From contig JAUCEF010000008.1 of the NCBI GenBank assembly GCA_033558025.1, positions 3,410,001 to 3,474,000 of the forward strand: DNA of 64,000 bases. The letters run 5' to 3'. Under the pieces are notes generated by a model that saw nothing but the letters and a program-made list of their open reading frames with translations, was not told where the DNA came from and made no database searches. Source of the stretch: Phytophthora sp. 'mugwort'. Its lineage: Eukaryota > Oomycota > Peronosporomycetes > Peronosporales > Peronosporaceae. The translations under genes were made by a program, and so were the position numbers. Shown here in pieces: positions 56,745 to 64,000 of this stretch. Position 1 is the first letter of the stretch. Each line of letters starts with the position of its first letter.

Positions 56745-58562
56745 ATGGAGGCATATCTGCGCAAGCACTGGCCGCAGGGCTCCGTTTCCGTGAGCTGCCG
56801 CGTATACGCGAGTCAACGCCGCGCCGATGAGCACAAGCGCCTGCAGCTGACGGCCAAGGGCATCGAGCTGCGCGCCGTGGGGTCGTCGTCAGAGCCTGAC
56901 GTGATCCCTTGGGGCTGGATCCTCGGCGCATCTGAGTCCACGAGCGGCATCCGGCGCCGGTTCGTGCCCGTGTACGCGGGGGACGAGTATGGAGAGGAGA
57001 AGGAGTTCTTGGTCTTCGGATGCGCACCCAAGCCCGAGGGCGCGGGCAGGGGCGGGCTCCTGGGCGGTCTGGCGTCTCTGGCCACAGCGGTGCTGCCCAC
57101 AGCGCTCACAGGCAGTCAAACCAAGGACCAGGGGGTGGAGAGAGTGTTGCTACAGTGGGTCTTCAGGTGCGACGACGAAAACGGAGACGCCGTAGCCATG
57201 AGGACGGTGAAGGCCATCAGGTTCCTCGCCGACCCGAGGGTAGAACAGGGCGTCAAGGCGGCCGAGAAGCTGCTAGACCCGTACGGATTCATGCCACCTC
57301 GGAAGGTAAGCTCCAGTGCTGGAAAGGAGGGTTAGAGTGGAGGATACTTACTGCAGATTGTTGTAGTTCTTGATGGTGATTAACCCTGCAGGAGGCACTG
57401 GGAACGCGCAGGAGACGTTCGAGAAGCAGGTGGCGCCGATGCTGGAGCAGGCCAACGTGGAAGTGGAGACGGTCGTCACCCGTCAAGCTGCGCATGCGAC
57501 CGAGATCGTGGCGGACGTGCCGTTGAACTATTATGATTGCATTGTGGCTGTCGGAGGCGACGGATTGCTGTCGGAGAGTAAGTCGAGTTTTGGGTATAGC
57601 GGTTTTTTGTGGGAGGAACTGACAGTTTGGGGGCTCGTTGCAGTGCTTCAAGGCTTGATGAATCGCAAGGACTGGCAACAAGCGATTTTACAGCCACTTG
57701 GCGTGAGTACTACTGCATTTACTATTGTCTTGTTTTCTTCGTATAGTACTGATGAAATATTTGCTATTGGCAGATCATACCGGGTGGATCAGGCAATGGG
57801 TTGTCTGCATCGCTCCTGTCACGTGCTGGTGAACGCTTCGAGGCGCTCAACGCGGCCTATTCTCTCGCAAAGGGTCAAATTCAAGAGCTAGATCTGTTCA
57901 CTGCTGCAAACGGTGACGGAAAAGTCATGTACGGCTTCCTGTCATTCGAATGGGCATTCATCGCCGATATGGATATCAAATCGGAGCGCTACCGCATCTT
58001 CGGCGACATGCGCTTCCTTATTGCGTCCACTCTGCAAATCTTCGGCTTTGGCCAGACGAATTTCCCGGGTCGGCTGCGTTATCTCGTCTCTAAGGACGAC
58101 GAGCCACAGCCGGCGAGGTACCACGACACATTCAGCAGTGCAGAGACAAGAGCAAAACCGACTTGCGTGTGTCTGGACAATGAGAAAGATGAAGAAGAGG
58201 AGAAGTGGCAGGAGATGGAAGGCCCGTTCTACATGTTTTGGGGTATGAACGTCTCTCATGCTGCTGCGGACGCTCACATTGCGCCACCCGCGGGCATCTC
58301 GGATGGTTACTTTCATCTGATGCTCGTTTCTGGAGAGAGTTACTCACGTATGGGACTTGCAAAATTGATGATGGGGATCGAGGACGGCTCGCACCTTGAT
58401 GTAGATCGCGTCCAGCTCATCCGTACGCGTGCGTTCTCTGTGCGTGCAAGCAGCGCAGACGACCTCATGTGCGTTGACGGCGAACTTTTTCCCGGGCCGG
58501 AAGCGAAGATTGAAGTGAACCGCGCATTGGGTCGTGTGCTTTCTCTACCAGCTATGAAGTAG
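56745..58562 (+). CDS. Sphingosine kinase / diacylglycerol kinase-family lipid kinase
   Basis: Four exons: 56745-57305, 57367-57577, 57644-57702 and 57774-58562; product 539 aa, introns 61, 66 and 71 bp. Each junction restores a conserved motif: PPRK|FLMVINPAGGTG, VGGDGLLSE|MLQGLMNR and LQPLG|IIPGGSGNGLS. The DAGK_cat fold starts near residue 188; GGDG (about 251) is the nucleotide-binding and PGGSGNG (about 280) the catalytic loop. SFEWAFIADMDIKSERYRI and the C-terminal HLDVDRVQLIRTRAF-DGELFPG match sphingosine kinases, which make sphingosine-1-phosphate at membranes. The N-terminal ~185 residues (EAYLRKHWPQGSVSV) form a PH-like region seen in plant and protist enzymes. The 66-bp intron 2 has a GTAAGT donor. 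Confidence 0.9.
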
Positions 58563-58893
58563 TGAATTAAGGACAATATGAGACGCTAACAGAGCGTATT
58601 CTATCAAGCAAAATGGTGAGGAAGGGGTGCAGGTGATAGTTGTTTTTCGTGATCATGATTGACTCATGATGACAGAGACAAGTACTACAGTAGTAATCTA
58701 CTGATTTAGTAGCCAACGACTCGGTTCTTTTGCCACGTTCGACATCAGCATCTTTAATAATATGGATCGTCACTCGCGTCGTGTTTTTTCATTGAAAAAG
58801 TGTACAGCAAGCAAATCAAGTCCGTTCCTGACCTCAGTCTTTTCCCCAATGAACTGCATTAATTTCTTTTCATTCACATCCACATTGATTCAT

Positions 58894-61800
58894 TCATGCT
58901 CTGTTGTCCGCTTGTGTGTTTCTCCACAAACGAATTTGTTCCTTAACCTGTTCCTGATGGCTCTTAAGTAGCTGAGAATCAATGCGTTCAACCACCTTGG
59001 TAGAATTCACATCATCTGGATACGGAAGGCAAATCAACTCCTCAGCTACCAATAATTCCATTGGCTTGTCAAATAATGTCATCTGGAGACCCCTATCGTG
59101 AATCCGCCGATCATGGCTATCGTCCCGTGCTTGCGTGGCATATCGACGCTCCAGGAACTCGTACGCTGCTGAACGAGTAACACATTTCCCATTTAGTATC
59201 ACTACTTCTTCCCAGAATACCGATATTAATTCTGGGCTTGGTTGCTGACTAATCGAGTCAGTATTATACGAATTTCCACGCAGCAGGTCCTGCAAGTCCT
59301 GCATTGTGAGTTTCTCTTGTTCCTTACGTCCAGGAGCCACACCCAAACGCTGCAGTCCTTCATCGTCGACTCCTTCTTCATTGCTTGTTTGCTCCACAAC
59401 TGTATAATTGGTCTTGAGTTTATGACCAAGTTGAAAAATACGCTCCTCCACTGAGCCTCGCACGATAAACCGGTGGACTCGCGTTCGCCGTGTCTGGCCG
59501 AGACGATGGACACGGTTAACAGCCTGTGCCTCGATACTGGTGCTGAGTAAGGGCTCAATGAGAAGCACCTCAGTCGCTTCTATAATGTTAAGTCCGTTGG
59601 CACCAATTTTAAACGGAAGCGCCAGAACACACGCCGCTGGGCAAGTCTGAAACTGAGTCAAAAGCTTTGGTAATTGCCGCTTTGTTCCATACATGAAGCA
59701 GCGCACACCAAGTCGAGGTAGTGCTCGCACGGCTAATTCCAACATTTGAGGCCACTGCGAGAACAGCAGACATTTGACACTGGGGTTTTCGTGACGAAGT
59801 GTATCCACTCGAGCAAGCAATGCGTCAAGTTTTGAGCCCAAGCTCGCACTGTTACAGTATGGGGATGCAATTTGGCTTGGAATTTCTGTAATGATTTCAC
59901 TTTGTCTTGCACCTTCTGAGCTGGTTAAAGTGGCGTCTGGTATTAACCCCTCGACGACAGTAGCAACGCTATCAATACGGCAAATACGGCGGCACGTTGG
60001 ACAGCGAATTGTTTTCCTCGTGTGGTGGCGGCTTCCTGTCAGGTTAGAAATGCAATTCGTACAGAACACGTGGGCACACGGTAAAACAGCGCGCTTTTGT
60101 GTAAATTCTTGCAGGCAGACGGCACACGAGGGGCGCACAGGCTGTACAGGAGACGACGAGCCAGAGCTTGGTTCCAGCGGCTGTGTCTGTTGTGTACCTG
60201 CCTCGCTCTGGAGTTGCCGAAGATATCGAAGCTGAGCCATTTTGTCTCGCAGGTCAAAGTCAGCTGCCACACGATCCGCTTCCAACTCGGCCTTACGAAC
60301 TGGGACCTCCACTCGTTCCAGTTTGGAGAATCGCTCAACTCGTGTACGTGCCGGTGGCTCATCAGGCTGACGTAGACGTAGCTGACTACAGGCCATGACT
60401 AACTCGTCCAATGCTCCCAAACGCTGATGTTGAGTCTGAAACAGCTTCTTTGCAGCTTGCCACTCGCGCTGTAACTTTACCCAAAATTCCGTCTCCGTTT
60501 GCATAGCAGACTGAATCTCGGTAGCAATCTCTCTACCGTCCTCTTGTGCACGCAATGCACTACGTGCATAACCCGAAATCTCCTTGAAAATCTCCACAAA
60601 TAAAGACACAGACAAGCTGCCACTACTGTCTTTTGCCGCCACGACGGTATCTTCGTCCTGTATGTCGTTTGTATAAAACAAATCCACGATCTTTGTTTTA
60701 GTTCTAGAACTTTTATCAACCCCAAGGAAATGTCGCCGATACGCATCAAGTTCTTGGTACAACTGGCAATGAACACAAATTGGGCCCGTTCCACCATCGC
60801 GACACTTTTTACAATTTCCAGATAGCTCCACGTCAGCTTCTGTCGGTGTATCGTTACTCAGGGCTGTAAGACGGCTAAACAGCTCGCGACGTCGTTTTGC
60901 CACGGATTCCAGTTCGCGAACGAGCAAAAGTCTGAGAGAGCGCGTGCTAACAAGTTGCGAGCAAAAGGTCGTCCCCCACCGTGTATCAAATCCAGAAAGC
61001 CGTGCTCGCACACGGGCAACAAGCTGCGGATCGTTCCCTTGCTCACTTTGTTCAATGATGGACAGGGCATCGCTCCACCAATTCTCCGATGTGCAGAGCA
61101 ACTCGGTCTCAGAATCCGAGGAATTTTGTTGGTTTCGATCAATCATTTGGGAAATATTTCGGAAGTTTTGGAGAGCTTGTGCGTGCATCATATCAGCTTG
61201 GAGTAGATAATATTGTCGGACTTGGCCAGCATTTTGTCCCAGCAAGGCACATTCTCGACTAATTGCTGTGCGGTCCTCATCACTCAGGTCGGTCGAGCCA
61301 GGAAGTAATCCAGTCGACGAGATCCGTCTCTGAAGCGCAGGGAGCTCAGGCAGTAGGCAAATCGTTTTCGGATCCGCGGAAAGAGATTCGTTTTCAGTAT
61401 GAACCTCAGTTTCAGGTAGCGAGTACAAGTGCTGGACGCACTTTCCGAGGTTCTGCAAAACGTGAAGTCGCGGGAGCAGATCAGCACGGAAATGCGGCCA
61501 ATTAGTGCGAATAAGGCTCATCACAGCCATATACTTGAGTGCAGCCCCTGACATATCATCATCTAGTACGAGCATTGCGGCCAACCCATTCTGCGCTCCG
61601 ATGAGTTGTCGTTGGGCTTCTACACACTCTCGTGTGGCCTTATTCACGAGCTCTTGAAGGAACGCATCCATGGTCAGAATCGTGCCACTTGTGGTATTAC
61701 CACTTGAGCCCCAGACTTGTCGTGCACCACCAACCTGTGGATGGCAGCAGAGCTGCCGTAAAACCAGCAAGTCTTGCCATAAGCGGTCGTCTCGATCAAT

Positions 61801-64000
61801 AACCTCGCTCTTTTGGACCGAATTTGGTTGCTGTTGCTGTCGCTCTCGCTGCTGGATAAGAGCAATAATGCGCTTCTCCTGTTGGTCATAGAAATGCCGC
61901 TCCACCGCCGCAAAACGGCACCACACCACCTCACTCTTCTGCGGTGGGAGACCCAACTGATCTAGCACGTGTTTCTTGCCAGTACGCCATAGAATGCCAC
62001 CCCCACAACCGACGCCAGTCTCGTCGTGGCCATCCCATAACAATAGATCGAGAACACGGTCCACGGCACCTCGAGTGAAATTGTGCTCCACAGCTTCCCG
62101 AAAGAATCCTGCATCTAAACTCTCCTGTTCCTTGTGTTTTGCCTGCAGTAAGTGAACATTCTCTCCAGTCTTGTCATCGTCATCTGCTTGCGATGCAGTG
62201 TATGGTGGAATACGCAGGAAACGGAAGTAGCCGAATAACTCACTTACACGCGATGAGAAGGGGGTGCCCGTGATTACCCATCGATTCTCAGCACGTAGCT
62301 TCGACAGAGTCAGCGCTGCCTGTAAATGCGTATTTTCCACACCTACCTGAGCTTCGTCCATACACACGCGCCAAAAGCGTAAGGGTACAAGAGGAGACCC
62401 CACAAACGAATAGCGTTTGAACTGGGATCGTGTACTGAATCGTCTGTTCCCTCCTTCAGTCGTTGGCACGTATCGTAAGTCCGCACCCAGCGCCTCGTAC
62501 GTTGTTAATACCACATCGTAACGAGCTAGCACAAGACCTGGTGACGCTAACACTTGCCATGCAGCATTAGGACCTTTATCCTCCAATCGAGCCCTTAAAA
62601 CACGAACACCAGGATAACGCATCACAGATAGAGTGCCCGCACATACATGACGAGAAATCTCCTGTTCCCACTGCGCATGAATAGGTTCTGGTGACACGAT
62701 AAGAGTCGTACGACTAGCAAAAGTCGGTCTCTCGTGGCTTTGACAGTGATAGCACATGAACCCCCCACTTGACCAGGTTGACGCTGCTTTGTTTTCAGAC
62801 GACTCAAAATCCCAGAGACCGTGAGAACTGATACTAGAGTCTGATCTGGAATCGCTTGTGCTCTCGTCGAGCCCATAGCCAGTACAAAGCTGATGGTGCC
62901 ACGTGCCACAAAACTCACACTGCACAAGTCCCATTGGATGGGTTTCTGATGAGCCACAAATGCACGCTATCACACTGTTGTCATCTCCATCATCAGTCTC
63001 AACTAAAGGATGGAATGAGTGGATTGATAGCAGCTGAGGTGCTATTGTTGATCTTTGGTGGCTCAGGATGAGTGCGATCACATCGACGGTTTTCCCAAGA
63101 CCCATTTCATCGGCTAAAATACCACCGCGCACCAATGAGAAACCCATTTCAATGGGTCGGAGATGCTCTTGAAGCCTGTCAGCTGCTGATGTGACTGTGT
63201 AAAATGCTGCACAAAATGGGTCGTATGCCTGCAATTCCCTTGTCATGCCTTCCTTAAACGTGATGCACAAGGATAAGGAGCGATCAAGATGCTTACACGG
63301 TTTCTCTCGTGATAGCATCCAGGATACCGCAGCTTTCTGATACCTCCGTAACGTTGGAAGCAGATCCGCTGAAGTCGCCTCGACGGCTTCGTAGTCGCTA
63401 ATATCGCGACTTAACTGCTTGTTAGCGTCGATTCTCGCGTAAATTTCGGGCATCGCGAATGTCTGGCTTTCAAACAGTGTGCACACCGCGCTGTTGTCCC
63501 CCACAAAGCGATCGTACATCACTTCGATTTCCTTCCAGTACCGGTATCTGCACGTCACATCAGCGTCTGCGGCGTTAATCTGTGCATCATGAGTCTTTTT
63601 CAGCAACCAAATCATCACATGGTGCATTGCACGCATTGGTGTGGCTCGGGGTGCCGCTAGCGTCGGCGACAGGCCGCGGGAGCTGCAGTTCTCCATGTAG
63701 ATACGCCACGCTACAACGACTGCAAAGCTGAAACTCCATTGACATTTCTCTGCGTCGCTCTTGGCGTTGATATGGAGATTCAGCAGTCCTCGTTCCGCCA
63801 ACGTTGCAATGTGAGGCTTCCAGGCCTCGTATGTGTCCGGGGAGAGCTCAGCTAGCGACAAATGGGCGTTGACATCTTCTCGTCCCTCGATCTGCAGCTT
63901 CACTTGGTCATTCTCCAAAAGTGTCAGACCGATTTGCAATTGGAGAGCAGGTTTGGAGTCATCGATAAAACCGAATAATTCAGTTAGAGAGGATGCAAGC
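58894..64000 (-). CDS. SNF2-family ATPase with PHD and RING fingers (SHPRH/Rad5-like), 5' partial
   Basis: Minus-strand frame open from the right window edge to TGA at 58894; at least 1700 codons, with the start outside the window. Counting from 63939: SNF2 ATPase motif I ILADEMGLGKT (about 275-285), then a PHD finger (CICGSSETHPMGLVQCEFCG, WHHQLC, CYHC), motif II as DEAQ in RVCMDEAQ, RING finger CAVCLQEF...CAHVFCTNC...CPTC (about 1270-1320), and the C-terminal helicase part (LLFSQWPQMLEL, GANGLNIIEATEVLLIEP, VNRVHRLGQTRRTRVHRF). Insertion of PHD and RING inside the split ATPase matches SHPRH, an E3 ligase that polyubiquitinates PCNA during replication stress. The linker-histone domain of animal SHPRH is not evident in the visible part. 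Confidence 0.9.
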   Translation of the reverse strand, partial: LASSLTELFGFIDDSKPALQLQIGLTLLENDQVKLQIEGREDVNAHLSLAELSPDTYEAWKPHIATLAERGLLNLHINAKSDAEKCQWSFSFAVVVAWRIYMENCSSRGLSPTLAAPRATPMRAMHHVMIWLLKKTHDAQINAADADVTCRYRYWKEIEVMYDRFVGDNSAVCTLFESQTFAMPEIYARIDANKQLSRDISDYEAVEATSADLLPTLRRYQKAAVSWMLSREKPCKHLDRSLSLCITFKEGMTRELQAYDPFCAAFYTVTSAADRLQEHLRPIEMGFSLVRGGILADEMGLGKTVDVIALILSHQRSTIAPQLLSIHSFHPLVETDDGDDNSVIACICGSSETHPMGLVQCEFCGTWHHQLCTGYGLDESTSDSRSDSSISSHGLWDFESSENKAASTWSSGGFMCYHCQSHERPTFASRTTLIVSPEPIHAQWEQEISRHVCAGTLSVMRYPGVRVLRARLEDKGPNAAWQVLASPGLVLARYDVVLTTYEALGADLRYVPTTEGGNRRFSTRSQFKRYSFVGSPLVPLRFWRVCMDEAQVGVENTHLQAALTLSKLRAENRWVITGTPFSSRVSELFGYFRFLRIPPYTASQADDDDKTGENVHLLQAKHKEQESLDAGFFREAVEHNFTRGAVDRVLDLLLWDGHDETGVGCGGGILWRTGKKHVLDQLGLPPQKSEVVWCRFAAVERHFYDQQEKRIIALIQQRERQQQQPNSVQKSEVIDRDDRLWQDLLVLRQLCCHPQVGGARQVWGSSGNTTSGTILTMDAFLQELVNKATRECVEAQRQLIGAQNGLAAMLVLDDDMSGAALKYMAVMSLIRTNWPHFRADLLPRLHVLQNLGKCVQHLYSLPETEVHTENESLSADPKTICLLPELPALQRRISSTGLLPGSTDLSDEDRTAISRECALLGQNAGQVRQYYLLQADMMHAQALQNFRNISQMIDRNQQNSSDSETELLCTSENWWSDALSIIEQSEQGNDPQLVARVRARLSGFDTRWGTTFCSQLVSTRSLRLLLVRELESVAKRRRELFSRLTALSNDTPTEADVELSGNCKKCRDGGTGPICVHCQLYQELDAYRRHFLGVDKSSRTKTKIVDLFYTNDIQDEDTVVAAKDSSGSLSVSLFVEIFKEISGYARSALRAQEDGREIATEIQSAMQTETEFWVKLQREWQAAKKLFQTQHQRLGALDELVMACSQLRLRQPDEPPARTRVERFSKLERVEVPVRKAELEADRVAADFDLRDKMAQLRYLRQLQSEAGTQQTQPLEPSSGSSSPVQPVRPSCAVCLQEFTQKRAVLPCAHVFCTNCISNLTGSRHHTRKTIRCPTCRRICRIDSVATVVEGLIPDATLTSSEGARQSEIITEIPSQIASPYCNSASLGSKLDALLARVDTLRHENPSVKCLLFSQWPQMLELAVRALPRLGVRCFMYGTKRQLPKLLTQFQTCPAACVLALPFKIGANGLNIIEATEVLLIEPLLSTSIEAQAVNRVHRLGQTRRTRVHRFIVRGSVEERIFQLGHKLKTNYTVVEQTSNEEGVDDEGLQRLGVAPGRKEQEKLTMQDLQDLLRGNSYNTDSISQQPSPELISVFWEEVVILNGKCVTRSAAYEFLERRYATQARDDSHDRRIHDRGLQMTLFDKPMELLVAEELICLPYPDDVNSTKVVERIDSQLLKSHQEQVKEQIRLWRNTQADNRA

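Overview
This is a eukaryotic nuclear window. The compact genes with short introns (about 57-123 bp, donors often GTACGT/GTATGT/GTAAGT), the START-FYVE protein, the TKL-type tandem kinase, the flagellar/centriolar genes and the Polinton- and Copia-like relics together suggest an oomycete, most likely Phytophthora or a close relative. That assignment is inference from gene content; no search was run.

Layout. 1-5 kb is decayed mobile DNA: a broken Polinton/Maverick-type segment (protein-primed DNA polymerase B, then a retroviral-type integrase, both +), a short unidentified minus-strand fragment, an inverted-repeat element with a 56-codon basic ORF, an AT-rich palindrome, and a minus-strand Copia-type gag relic. 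5.6-11.1 kb is a head-to-tail array of three paralogous type II membrane GT-B-like glycosyltransferases, each with one phase-1 intron at the same site; the middle copy has an in-frame TAG. 11.3-25 kb holds an EF-hand/WD40 protein of 1926 aa, a START-FYVE protein, a PLAC8 protein, an isocitrate lyase/PEP mutase-family enzyme and an MFS sugar transporter. 25.6-33.7 kb holds a six-exon Dus2-type tRNA dihydrouridine synthase with an added zinc finger, a divergent MOK-like kinase, a BAX inhibitor-1 family protein and CDC48/p97. 35.1-45 kb holds VPS15, a NOL12/Rrp17-like nucleolar protein and a guanylate-binding-protein GTPase with a C-terminal PH domain. 45.2-48.1 kb is a pseudokinase-kinase locus broken by about ten frameshifts. 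48.9-50.5 kb holds a coiled-coil gene and a small complex I subunit (NDUFB10-like). 50.5-53 kb is largely non-coding and contains a perfect palindrome. 53-64 kb holds a SAS-4/CPAP-like centriole protein, a sphingosine kinase and an SHPRH/Rad5-like SNF2-RING-PHD protein that runs off the right edge.

The genes do not form one pathway. Several themes recur: membrane traffic and phosphoinositides (VPS15, FYVE-START, CDC48, sphingosine kinase), cilia and centrioles (SAS-4, MOK kinase, EF-hand/WD40 protein), RNA maturation (Dus2, NOL12) and Golgi glycosylation (the GT array). Exon structures were worked out by hand from splice consensus, reading-frame continuity and known family sequence patterns.
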